Position numbers and translations under genes: made by a program. From Porticoccaceae bacterium (GTDB lineage: Bacteria > Pseudomonadota > Gammaproteobacteria > Pseudomonadales > Porticoccaceae), in assembly GCA_029250825.1 (NCBI GenBank), contig JAQXEN010000044.1, forward strand, positions 1 to 64,000: a stretch of 64,000 bases of DNA. The letters are read 5' to 3'. This document shows positions 35,710 to 44,961 of the stretch, in pieces. Under the pieces are notes generated by a model. It saw only the letters and a program-made list of their open reading frames with translations. It was not told where the DNA came from and did not search any database. Position 1 is the first letter of the stretch. Each line of letters opens with the position of its first letter.

Positions 35710-37407
35710 CTAGGCTCGTTCAAGACCCCGGGCCTGACTCTGTACATCGATAACCGCTTGGAATAGCTCGCCTTCCGCCAAACTGCCGCAGAGCTCTCCG
35801 CTCGCCGTATCGACCACCGGCAGGCTCTCACCGACAAACTGGCTGACCTTGACCATCGCCTCCGCCAGACTGTCATCTGTAAAGAGAGTCAGTGGTCGCG
35901 TATCGATAAAATCATTAATACTATTATCGGCAGCTTCGATAACTTCATAAATAGAAACTTTGCCATAAAACTGACCGTCACTTTTAATAATGTAAGCTTC
36001 GGTGTGACCGCGCTTGCGCATTTCCTTGCGCAACACAGACCCTGTGACCGAAGGCTCAGCGCGCACATAATTCTCACTGGCAAAGGGGCCCACTGTCTTT
36101 TGATTTAGGGCAATGGCCTCGCGGCCTTTTAGCAGATCTACACCGCGATCGAGCAGCTGCCGGTCAAAAAATGAATTGCCAAACAGGCGGTTGGTCAGCA
36201 GATTGCAGACCATCACCGCAATCATTGCCGCCACCGCATATTCATAGGACTGCGTCAGCTCTAGAATAATTAATACTGCTGATACCGGCGCCCCGATCAC
36301 AGCAGAGCTTACGGCCGCCATCCCGGCGACACTGATAATGCTGGCGATATCGGCAAAGCCAAACAGTATCAACAGCTCACCGGCCACTGCGCCCGCGGCG
36401 ACACCGATAAATAGCGAGGGGGAGAAAACTCCGCCAAACAAGCCAAAGCCAATGCATAGCGCAGTCATTAATAGCTTCGCCACCAGCACCGTTAGCAGCA
36501 GTGACAGAGCAAATTCACCGGCGATCATTTCATTGATACTGGAAATGCCAAGACCGAGAATCTGTGGAATCCAGACCCCCACCAAGCCACAAATGGTCGC
36601 GGCAATAAATGGCAACAGCATTGGCGAAGTATTCATTCTGGCAGCTGTTTGGGCTGAGTAGCGCAGCGCCGCCATAAAACAGATTGCCACCAATGCAAAG
36701 GCCGGTGCCAGCATCACCAATACCGGTACCACTTCCGCCAGAGGTGGCAACACTGAACTAATTTCAAAGGTGGTGGTGTGGGGAAACCATTGATTTCCCA
36801 GCGCGCTTGCGGATACCGAGGCCACGGTAATGGGCGCAATCGCCCTGACAGAGAAGTGTCTAAGGATTGCCTCATGGGCAAAAACTACTCCGGCAATCGG
36901 CGCGTTAAAGCCGGCGGAAATCGCCGCTGCCACACCACAGCCAAGGTAGATTTCATGGGAGAGTCGACTGGAGATAAAGCGTTTAACCCAGATACCCATG
37001 GTCGCGCCAAAATGTACAATCGGCCCATACTGACCCACTGATCCGCCGCCGCTAGCTGAGGCAAAAGCGGCTAGAGTCGAGGCCAGTCCGGTTTTGATAT
37101 CCAGCGGTTCATTGACCTGATGGGCGGCATACATAGAGTCTGCAGGGCCAGCCCAGCGGGCAATGCCAAGACCTGTTTTCAACACCACCACCACAGCGGC
37201 GGCAGCCCACAGAAAAATCACACTGGAAAAAGAGATACTGTCGCTGCCAATGGTCACCGACAGCAGTTCGCTGGCTTCCCGCTGTTGGCCAAACCACTGC
37301 ACACCGATAACGAATAGATTTGATACCAGAGCCAGCACGGCACCAATCAGCCCGCCGATCAAAATAATGATCACCACTTCTATTAAAGCGTCGCGTATTT
37401 TCTGCAT
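35710..37407 (-). CDS. CLC-family chloride channel with C-terminal CBS domains
   Basis: SGGGSVGQYGPIVHFGATMG and FGLFGGVFSPSLFIGVAAGA CLC motifs; C-terminal CBS pair. Confidence 0.92.
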   Translation of the reverse strand: MQKIRDALIEVVIIILIGGLIGAVLALVSNLFVIGVQWFGQQREASELLSVTIGSDSISFSSVIFLWAAAAVVVVLKTGLGIARWAGPADSMYAAHQVNEPLDIKTGLASTLAAFASASGGGSVGQYGPIVHFGATMGIWVKRFISSRLSHEIYLGCGVAAAISAGFNAPIAGVVFAHEAILRHFSVRAIAPITVASVSASALGNQWFPHTTTFEISSVLPPLAEVVPVLVMLAPAFALVAICFMAALRYSAQTAARMNTSPMLLPFIAATICGLVGVWIPQILGLGISSINEMIAGEFALSLLLTVLVAKLLMTALCIGFGLFGGVFSPSLFIGVAAGAVAGELLILFGFADIASIISVAGMAAVSSAVIGAPVSAVLIILELTQSYEYAVAAMIAVMVCNLLTNRLFGNSFFDRQLLDRGVDLLKGREAIALNQKTVGPFASENYVRAEPSVTGSVLRKEMRKRGHTEAYIIKSDGQFYGKVSIYEVIEAADNSINDFIDTRPLTLFTDDSLAEAMVKVSQFVGESLPVVDTASGELCGSLAEGELFQAVIDVQSQARGLERA

Positions 37408-37698
37408 TCCAATACCACTCCCCCTAAAGACCCAGCTGGTTATTCTGAAACACAGCTTAGCCAGTACTAAGGGTTCGGTCAAAGATTCACGAGCGCTGAC
37501 AACCCTGACGACCCTTTATAGACCGCGACAATGCTTGGCCGATCTATTTTAAGGCTTTCTACAAAGCATATTCCGCTGCTAGTTGGCTGAGCCGTGAAGA
37601 TTGGTATACTGTAACGCGCGGCCTATTTATAGTGTCGGCCAGTGATAACGAAATAAACATTTTCAGCCCCTTAGCTGCAATCACATGAGACGCAATTT

Positions 37699-38940
37699 TT
37701 GACCAGTTCGCAAAATATTATCGGCCAGAGCATAGCCATCGAAGAACTGCGCACGCTTATCGAAATGGTTGGGCCGAGTGAGTCCACAGTGCTGATTCTC
37801 GGCGATAGTGGTACCGGCAAAGAACTGGTTGCCCGCGCCTTGCACGAATCCTCCAGTCGCTCCGGCGGCCCGTTTATTCCGGTTAACTGTGGTGCTATTC
37901 CACGGGACCTATTGGAAAGTGAATTATTTGGTCACCGCAAGGGCGCGTTCACCGGCGCCATTTCCGATCGCAAAGGGCGTTTTGAACTGGCCAATAAAGG
38001 CACCTTATTTCTAGATGAAATCGGCGATATGCCCATCGACCTGCAGGTCAAATTACTTCGTGTGTTGCAAGAGCGGCAGATTGATCCGGTTGGTTCGCTG
38101 CTGTCGACGCCGATCGATGTGCGTGTCTTGGCGGCAACTCATAAAGATATTGTCGGCCTGATGGAGAAGTCGCTATTCCGCGAAGATCTCTACTATCGCT
38201 TGAATGTTATGCCCATCGAAATTGAAGCCCTCAGTCAGCGCGTGGATGATGTCCCGGTGCTGTTTGAGTATTTTGCAAAGCAGCATGCGGTTGAAGGCAA
38301 GCCGCCGATCCGACTGCATCCTACTTCTATGCAGTTATTTTTGGATTACAGCTGGCCCGGTAATGTCCGAGAGTTAGCCAACCTTGTCGATCGCTACTCA
38401 TCCCTGTATCCGGGTCAGGAAGTAGATCTGTGCAAAGTCATACCGAGCATGGTGCCCCCGGGCATTCGCGCTCTGGCCAGTTGGTCGGCAAAGGGTGCTG
38501 AACGCCCTTTGGCCAGCGGGTTGTCGGCGACCAATAAGCCGGTTAATAAAACCGCCAGTGGTTCTGGTGCTAACAGCTCTCCAGTCAACAGCTCTCCAAC
38601 CAACAGCTCTCTAACTAGCAGCACTGAACCCGAACCGGATAGCAGCGATATTCTCAACGCCATCAATAGCGCCTCAGAGGCCGATAGCTTAGCGATGATT
38701 AATGATGCCCAGCTGAGCCATGATGTTGAGCAGACCATTTTACTCTCCCAGGGGGGTGGATTTTTCCCCGAGGAGGGATTGCAGCTAAAGCAGCATCTGT
38801 TGGATATTGAGTGTAATCTGATTCGCCACGCCCTGAGCAATGCCGAAGGCAATGTCTCGAAAACCGCACGCATGCTCAATCTTCAGCGCACCACGCTGAT
38901 TGAAAAAATCAATAAACACGGCCTTGCGGACAGCGCGTAA
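37699..38940 (+). CDS. fleQ: FleQ/FlrA-like sigma-54 activator lacking the N-terminal domain (TTG start)
   Basis: LILGDSGTGKELVARALHESS Walker A, HRKGAFTGAISD GAFTGA, FLDEIGDMP, C-terminal Fis-type HTH; in-frame TAG at 37672 closes the ORF upstream. Confidence 0.75.
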   Translation: MTSSQNIIGQSIAIEELRTLIEMVGPSESTVLILGDSGTGKELVARALHESSSRSGGPFIPVNCGAIPRDLLESELFGHRKGAFTGAISDRKGRFELANKGTLFLDEIGDMPIDLQVKLLRVLQERQIDPVGSLLSTPIDVRVLAATHKDIVGLMEKSLFREDLYYRLNVMPIEIEALSQRVDDVPVLFEYFAKQHAVEGKPPIRLHPTSMQLFLDYSWPGNVRELANLVDRYSSLYPGQEVDLCKVIPSMVPPGIRALASWSAKGAERPLASGLSATNKPVNKTASGSGANSSPVNSSPTNSSLTSSTEPEPDSSDILNAINSASEADSLAMINDAQLSHDVEQTILLSQGGGFFPEEGLQLKQHLLDIECNLIRHALSNAEGNVSKTARMLNLQRTTLIEKINKHGLADSA

Positions 38941-39051
38941 CCGGTCTTTTTCCCGAGGCGCATATAGCGTGCCTATTGTTCCCATTGCCCTCAGCGGGCA
39001 GGATTGTGGCAATACCTTGCCGAAGCTACCCCTAACTCAAACTTAAGTGGT

Positions 39052-39065
39052 GTCAAATTGCCGAC
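39052..39065. promoter_or_regulatory. Possible FleQ-type binding site
   Basis: GTCAAATTGCCGAC, 14 nt with GTC..GAC ends; weak resemblance to GTCAATAAATTGAC. Confidence 0.25.
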
Positions 39066-39068
39066 TGG

Positions 39069-39081
39069 TTGCCAGTGGCAA
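39069..39081. repeat. Perfect inverted repeat TTGCCA-G-TGGCAA upstream of fleR
   Basis: Direct reading. Confidence 0.6.
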
Positions 39082-39141
39082 TAAGCTGACGGTTTCTTGC
39101 CACTCTTTAGCTAAGTCATTGTATTTAAAGAACAACCTTGT

Positions 39142-39158
39142 TTGGCACGCAAATTGCT
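39142..39158 (+). promoter_or_regulatory. Sigma-54 (-24/-12) promoter for fleR-fliEFGHIJ
   Basis: TTGGCACGCAAATTGCT matches TTGGCACG-N4-TTGCW exactly; 63 nt upstream of fleR ATG. Confidence 0.88.
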
Positions 39159-39221
39159 ATCTCTTTAACACGCAGTACATACAGACACATAAACGCGTTT
39201 ATTGGGGAAAGGTAAGCAACC

Positions 39222-40655
39222 GTGACTAATCACAAAATGATTGATGTTCTTTGGTTCGATTCGAATCGACCGCTATCACCGCCGGAGGTGATGTGGTTTG
39301 CCGAGCAGGGTTTGGCAATAACTCAGGTCGATGGCTCAGAGCTAGAAGATACAACCCTGTGCAGTGCCCAAATGATTGTTGTTACCCTTAACCAGTCAAC
39401 CCAGATGCTAAAACAGGTGCAGGCGCGCCTGGCCGCGGTCAGCAGTGCCGCGCCAATTGTTGCCCGGGTTGAGCGCAGCAACTTTGAGCTTGGCATCCGC
39501 GCCATGCGCGAAGGTGCCTTGAGTGTTATTTCAACCGGCCCCTTTGACGCTGCAGAGTGGTCCGAAGTCCTAGATCTGGCTCAGTGTCAGCCAGCGAAAA
39601 CCAATTCCCAGCAAGCCTTTGTGTTTGCCGATCCGGTGAGCCGCAATCTGCTTGCCCTTGCTGAACGCGTTGCCCAAGTTGATGTGACCGTGTTGGTCAC
39701 CGGCCCAACCGGTGCCGGCAAAGAAGTACTGGCACGGATTCTCCACGATGCCTCAGCCCGACATCAGGGACCCTTTGTCGCCTTTAACTGCGCGGCAATG
39801 CCAGAAAATTTGATTGAAGATATGTTGTTCGGTCACGAGAAAGGCTCCTTTACCGGTGCTTCAAAGGTACAGCCGGGCTTATTTGAGCAGGCTCAGGGCG
39901 GCACTATTTTCCTCGATGAAATCGGCGAAATGTCGTTTCATCTGCAGGCCAAACTGCTGCGCATTTTGCAGGAGCGCTCGGTGGTTCGACTCGGTGGACA
40001 AAAGGCCATCGACTTGAATATTCGCGTTATCGCCGCCACCAACCGCGATCTTAAAGCCGCCATTGCACAGCAGACCTTTAGAGAAGACCTCTACTTCCGT
40101 CTAACTGCCTTTAAACTTGCCATTCCCTCTTTGAGTGAGCGGCCAAAAGATATTCTTCCTCTCGCTGATCAGTTCTTAAGCCAGCAGAGCGGTGATAGTC
40201 ACGCACTGCGCCTTACCCGCGCCGCCCAGCTCAGCTTAGAGAGCTATCGCTGGCCCGGAAATGTGCGCGAACTGCAGAATGTTTTGGTTCGCGGCATGGT
40301 CTTGGCCAACGGCGCGCCCATCGATGTGCAGCATCTTCTGTTTGACGATATTCAACTGGCCGACAGCCTTGACCGTCGCCCCAGTAACGAGCTGCGCTTT
40401 GCTCAATCTGCTGCCCCCATGTCCGCCTCAGTCGCAGACAGTCACAGCCAGTGGGCAGCGCCCCAAGCCGCTGCTGAGGGTTTAAATGAAACGGTAAAGC
40501 ACAGCGAGTGGCAAGCGATTATGGGTGCACTAAATGGCTCAAAAAGTCGTGAGCACGCCGCCGAGCAGTTAGGCATCAGCCCAAGAACACTGCGCCACAA
40601 ATTACAGAGACTGCGCGAGCAGGGTATTAATGTTACCCGTGCTTACGCACGTTAA
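39222..40655 (+). CDS. fleR: FleR/FlrC-like sigma-54 activator with degenerate receiver domain
   Basis: VLVTGPTGAGKEVLARILHDAS, HEKGSFTGASK, FLDEIGEM, HTH; directly upstream of fliE; receiver lacks acidic pair, Asp and Lys. Confidence 0.85.
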   Translation: MTNHKMIDVLWFDSNRPLSPPEVMWFAEQGLAITQVDGSELEDTTLCSAQMIVVTLNQSTQMLKQVQARLAAVSSAAPIVARVERSNFELGIRAMREGALSVISTGPFDAAEWSEVLDLAQCQPAKTNSQQAFVFADPVSRNLLALAERVAQVDVTVLVTGPTGAGKEVLARILHDASARHQGPFVAFNCAAMPENLIEDMLFGHEKGSFTGASKVQPGLFEQAQGGTIFLDEIGEMSFHLQAKLLRILQERSVVRLGGQKAIDLNIRVIAATNRDLKAAIAQQTFREDLYFRLTAFKLAIPSLSERPKDILPLADQFLSQQSGDSHALRLTRAAQLSLESYRWPGNVRELQNVLVRGMVLANGAPIDVQHLLFDDIQLADSLDRRPSNELRFAQSAAPMSASVADSHSQWAAPQAAAEGLNETVKHSEWQAIMGALNGSKSREHAAEQLGISPRTLRHKLQRLREQGINVTRAYAR

Positions 40656-40666
40656 AGGAGTCAGTC

Positions 40667-41014
40667 ATGGTTAGTCCCGTAAATGCCGGCAATGTTGAAT
40701 CGCTATTGAGTCAGATTCGACAGTACCAGGCTCAGGCCGCTCAGGGCGTTAATCTCTCCGCTACAGAGCGAGTTGATGCCCAGTCCGCCACAAGTGGTGG
40801 TTTTGCCGATGCCGTTAAAGGTGCACTGAATGAAGTGAATAGTGCCCAGATGACGTCGAAAGCCTCACGCGCAGCCTATGAGCGAGGAGAGGATATGCCT
40901 CTCACCGATGTCGTTATGAATATGCAGAAGTCATCTCTGGCCTTTGAAGCAACGTTGCAGATACGCAACAAAGTGCTTAAAGCCTATGAAGACATCATGA
41001 ACATGCCCGTCTAA
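40667..41014 (+). CDS. fliE: Flagellar hook-basal body complex protein FliE
   Basis: DVVMNMQKSSLAFEATLQIRNKVLKAYEDIMNMPV. Confidence 0.96.
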   Translation: MVSPVNAGNVESLLSQIRQYQAQAAQGVNLSATERVDAQSATSGGFADAVKGALNEVNSAQMTSKASRAAYERGEDMPLTDVVMNMQKSSLAFEATLQIRNKVLKAYEDIMNMPV

Positions 41015-41038
41015 AGAACGCATAAAGAGATATAAGAA

Positions 41039-42859
41039 ATGGCAACCACAGCAGCAACAACTCAAAATATGGCTCCCGCAGTCGCCGGCGCACCTGGTGC
41101 AATGGCTCAGACCGATCAGCCATCTGCGCAGCCCCCAGCCAATCAGCCCGCGGTCAACACTAGCGTCAGCTTGCCGAATGTCAGCGAGGTTTTAGCTCAG
41201 CCCGCGGTGCGCAAAGCGATGCCAGCGATTATTGCTTTTTTGAGTGTGGCGGTTTTCCTTATCGCTTACTCCTGGATGCAGGATCCGATCTATCGCGCGG
41301 TGTACCCCGGACTCTCCGAGGCAGATCGACAGATGGCCTTCGAAGCACTCTCCGGCGCTGACTTTAACGCCCGCATCGACAGCGCCACTGGCGACTTAAA
41401 AGTCCCCGACTCACGCTATCACGAAGCCCGTATTTTTCTTGCCTCCCGGGGCCTGCCCCAAGAGGGCACCACTGGTGGTATCAGCGGCTTAACAGATGAA
41501 GCCTCGATGACCTCCAGCCAGTTTATGGAGCAGGTGCGCTATGTCTCGGCTATGGAGCAAGAACTGGCACGCAGTGTTACCCAGATCAATACCATTCGCT
41601 CCGCGCGAGTTCATTTAGCCTCGCCCAAGCAGAGTGTTTTTGTGCGCAACAGAACACCGGCAAAAGCCTCAGTTGTGGTTTCCCCCTATCCCGGCAGACA
41701 GGTTTCCCGCTCTCAGGTCGAAGCCATAACCCACATGGTGTCCTCCAGCATTCCCTATCTAGCTGCCGAAGATGTTGTGGTGGTGGATCAGCGCGGCAAG
41801 TTGCTTACCGATGCCAATAATTTTGCCTCGATGCAGCTTAACTCTGCTCAAATGGAACATAAGCAGCGACTCGAAGAAACCTATCGCAACCGTATTGACG
41901 CACTCTTGATGCCTGTTGTGGGCATGGGTAATGTGCGCGCCGAAGTGGATATTCAGATTGATTACACCGAAGAAGAATCCACCTATGAAGAATATGACGG
42001 CAATAACAATGGCCCCAAAGCGCGCTCTGAAGTGCTCTCCTTAGATCAGGATGGAACTCAGCTCGCCGAGGGCGTACCCGGCGCCACCACCAATACAGTG
42101 CCGGCCCAGCCAAGCACCATCGTCAATGGTCAGCTCGACTCCAAGGGCAGTGGTTCCGGTATGCGCACCTCCAGCAGCACTACCACCCGAAATTATGAAA
42201 TGGATCGCACTGTACGCCACGTTAAACGTCAGGGCGGCAGTGTCGAACGTATCTCTGTAGCGGTAGTGATCAATGAGCCTATGGCCCAGTCGAGTCTCGA
42301 CGCCAATGGTGACGCCAGCGGTACAGCCGGAGCGGCGGAGAAATTCTCTGAGCTTGAACTGGAGCGCTTTACCGATCTGGTCAAAGGCGTGGTTGGTTAC
42401 AACGGCGATCGCGGTGACATAGTCACTATTGTCTCCGCTAAGTTTGAAAAACCAGTGCCCTTTGAATCAGAAGTCGACTGGTATGAGAATGCTCAGACTA
42501 TCAGTGCGATTAAGAGCCTCGGCGCGGCCACGGTATTCCTGTTCATACTGTTTGGCATCATCCGCCCAGTGATTAAAGCTTACCTGCCGGCAGATATTGA
42601 AAGCCTTGCGGAAGATACGGAAACCAGCAATAAAGACGGTGAACTCAACGACCAAGAGCTGCGCCTGATTGAAATGGGCGACGGTGAGTCGCTAGAAGAT
42701 ATTAAAGCTAAACTGAAGCCGAAAAAATCAACTATCTCCGCGGAGATGTTGGATACGGCGAATACCTACGACGACAAAGTGGCGCTAGTGCGACTGCTGG
42801 TTGCTGAAGATTCCGGCCGAGTCGCCAACGTACTTAAGAAAATGATTCGTCCCGAATAA
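41039..42859 (+). CDS. fliF: Flagellar M-ring protein FliF
   Basis: YPGLSEADRQMAFEAL, ASMTSSQFMEQVRYVSAMEQELARSV, ARVHLASPKQSVF. Confidence 0.98.
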   Translation: MATTAATTQNMAPAVAGAPGAMAQTDQPSAQPPANQPAVNTSVSLPNVSEVLAQPAVRKAMPAIIAFLSVAVFLIAYSWMQDPIYRAVYPGLSEADRQMAFEALSGADFNARIDSATGDLKVPDSRYHEARIFLASRGLPQEGTTGGISGLTDEASMTSSQFMEQVRYVSAMEQELARSVTQINTIRSARVHLASPKQSVFVRNRTPAKASVVVSPYPGRQVSRSQVEAITHMVSSSIPYLAAEDVVVVDQRGKLLTDANNFASMQLNSAQMEHKQRLEETYRNRIDALLMPVVGMGNVRAEVDIQIDYTEEESTYEEYDGNNNGPKARSEVLSLDQDGTQLAEGVPGATTNTVPAQPSTIVNGQLDSKGSGSGMRTSSSTTTRNYEMDRTVRHVKRQGGSVERISVAVVINEPMAQSSLDANGDASGTAGAAEKFSELELERFTDLVKGVVGYNGDRGDIVTIVSAKFEKPVPFESEVDWYENAQTISAIKSLGAATVFLFILFGIIRPVIKAYLPADIESLAEDTETSNKDGELNDQELRLIEMGDGESLEDIKAKLKPKKSTISAEMLDTANTYDDKVALVRLLVAEDSGRVANVLKKMIRPE

Positions 42860-42878
42860 GTCGGCGAGGAGAGATAAA

Positions 42879-43946
42879 ATGGCAGAACCCCAAACAAAAG
42901 ACGCACCAGTTGCAGCACCGGTACCCATTTCCGAAGCCCTGCAAGAAGAGTTGAGTCGCTTAACCAGCACCGACCGATCCGCAGTGATCATGCTGCTACT
43001 CGGTGAGCAGCAGGCCGCGGACATTATTCGCTACCTAAGCCCGCGAGAAGTTCAGGCTCTAGGTTCAGCGATGGTTGGCGTTGCCGACCTCAGTCAGGAA
43101 GCGGTGAATATTGTGCTCGACGACTTTGTTGTCACTATTAAACAGCAGACTAGCCTCGGCCTCGGCACTGGCGACTATGTTGAAAAAGTTCTTAATCGCG
43201 CCCTTGGCGAAGATAAAGCCGCCACGGTACTGGGCCGCATTATGCCCGGCTCATCGAGCAAAGGACTGGAGATTTTGCGCTGGATGGATGCCCGTTCAAT
43301 CGGCGATATGATCCGCGAAGAACATCCTCAGGTTGTGGCAATTATTCTCTCAGTGCTGGAATACGATGTAGCAGCGGATGTATTGAACTTTTTGCCGCCG
43401 GAAAACCGCGCAGAAATTATGCAACGTGTCGCCAGTCTTGAGACCGTGCAGCCATCGGCAATGGACGAACTGGAAGGCATTATGAAGCAGCAGTTTAGCA
43501 GCAGCTCCTCGGCCAAATCCTCTAGCTTTGGCGGCGTTTCAACCGCTGCGAAAATTATGAACTTCACCAAGGTCAATTTGGAAACCGCCATTATGAGCGG
43601 CGTCTCTAACCTCGATGAAGAGCTGGCACTGAAAATTCAGGACAGCATGTTTACCTTTGACAACCTTGCTGGCGTCGATAACCGCGCGATTCAGGTATTG
43701 ATGCGCAGTGTCGAATCTGATCTCTTGATGACCGCACTTAAGGGTGCCGATGAAGAGGTTCGCGATAAATTCCTCGGCAATATGTCACAGCGTGCCAAGG
43801 TTATGTTCCTTGATGATATGGAAGCCAAAGGGCCCATCAGAATCACTGATGTTGAGGACGCACAGAAGAACATTATGCGTCTCGCTAGAGTGTTGTCGGA
43901 TAAAGGCGAGTTGGTACTTGCTGGACGAGGGGATGACTTTGTCTAG
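42879..43946 (+). CDS. fliG: Flagellar motor switch protein FliG
   Basis: RSAVIMLLLGEQQAADIIRYLSPREVQALGSAM; MFTFDNLAGVDNRAIQVLM. Confidence 0.98.
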   Translation: MAEPQTKDAPVAAPVPISEALQEELSRLTSTDRSAVIMLLLGEQQAADIIRYLSPREVQALGSAMVGVADLSQEAVNIVLDDFVVTIKQQTSLGLGTGDYVEKVLNRALGEDKAATVLGRIMPGSSSKGLEILRWMDARSIGDMIREEHPQVVAIILSVLEYDVAADVLNFLPPENRAEIMQRVASLETVQPSAMDELEGIMKQQFSSSSSAKSSSFGGVSTAAKIMNFTKVNLETAIMSGVSNLDEELALKIQDSMFTFDNLAGVDNRAIQVLMRSVESDLLMTALKGADEEVRDKFLGNMSQRAKVMFLDDMEAKGPIRITDVEDAQKNIMRLARVLSDKGELVLAGRGDDFV

Positions 43947-44961
43947 CTCTGAATCCGAACCTGCAGCTGAATCTGCAACTAAATCAAAGCCTAAGGCTGA
44001 CTCATCAGTGAGCTGGCGGCTCAACGAACTGATTAGTGCCGGCCGCAAAGCTAAAGCTTTTGCCTCGGCGCAGTGGTCACAGTCAGAAAACGTTGAGAGC
44101 GAACCAGAATTTAAACTGTGGACGCCCACAGTACTACCAGGGGACACCGATCCTGAGGTTCTGGATGCAAGCGAGGATGAAGACGCAGCCACTGCCGAAC
44201 AGGCAGAGGTTGCGGAAGAGGATACCGCAGCAGTGGCTGAAGAAATTGAACCGCCACCGCCATCCTTTGACCAGCTAGCACTGGATCAGGCGCGCAGTGA
44301 AAGCTTCGACCAGGGCTATCAGCAAGCCATGATCGAAGCCGAGGGCAAGTGGGCCAGCGCCAGAGATGAGTTTATGGCCTTCACGGAAACTCTGCGCAGT
44401 GCTCAAACTGCGGACAGCGATTTTTATCAGCCTTTAAAAAAGCTTGCCCTGCATTTGGCAGAGCAGCTAGTTCGTGGGGAATTGACCCAGTCCACCGCGG
44501 TAATCGAGCGGCTGCTTGAAGAGGCCATCAAAGATATTGAGCAGCAGGGTGAGGGGCCTATAGTGGTGGTTCTCAATGCCGCTGATCACGCACAGTTCAC
44601 TGCTCACCTAAGCAGTGACACAGATCATCTTAGCCTGCGTATCGATCCTAATTTAAGCCGTGGCAGTGTCAGAATCACTATGGATGACAGCGCTGTTGAA
44701 GATCTTATTGAAACGCGGCTATCCGCCCTCAGTGAAAAATTGCTCGGCCTGCCAGAGCACCAGTCGGCGCCGAAATCCACAGCCAAACAGCCTCAGACCG
44801 CGGCCCCAAGTGACGCCGATGAAGCGCTGGATGGAACCATTATTGAGGATTTGGCTGCAGATCTAGTGGCAGAGTCTGGAGCAGCGCCCCTGGCTGATTC
44901 TACCGACAAGCCCAGCACAGAAAGCAATCCAGACATTGACGATGAGAACCCCGATGCGTGA
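43933..44961 (+). CDS. fliH: Flagellar assembly protein FliH
   Basis: Start moved to ATG 43933 (track ORF extends into fliG); SFDQGYQQAMIEAEGKW and LALHLAEQLVRGELTQS; between fliG and fliI. Confidence 0.88.
   Translation: MTLSSSESEPAAESATKSKPKADSSVSWRLNELISAGRKAKAFASAQWSQSENVESEPEFKLWTPTVLPGDTDPEVLDASEDEDAATAEQAEVAEEDTAAVAEEIEPPPPSFDQLALDQARSESFDQGYQQAMIEAEGKWASARDEFMAFTETLRSAQTADSDFYQPLKKLALHLAEQLVRGELTQSTAVIERLLEEAIKDIEQQGEGPIVVVLNAADHAQFTAHLSSDTDHLSLRIDPNLSRGSVRITMDDSAVEDLIETRLSALSEKLLGLPEHQSAPKSTAKQPQTAAPSDADEALDGTIIEDLAADLVAESGAAPLADSTDKPSTESNPDIDDENPDA

Noticed and set aside
43744-43932. N-terminal extension of the fliH ORF overlapping fliG
   Set aside because: It reads through fliG in another frame; the ATG at 43933 with GAGGGG upstream is the plausible start.
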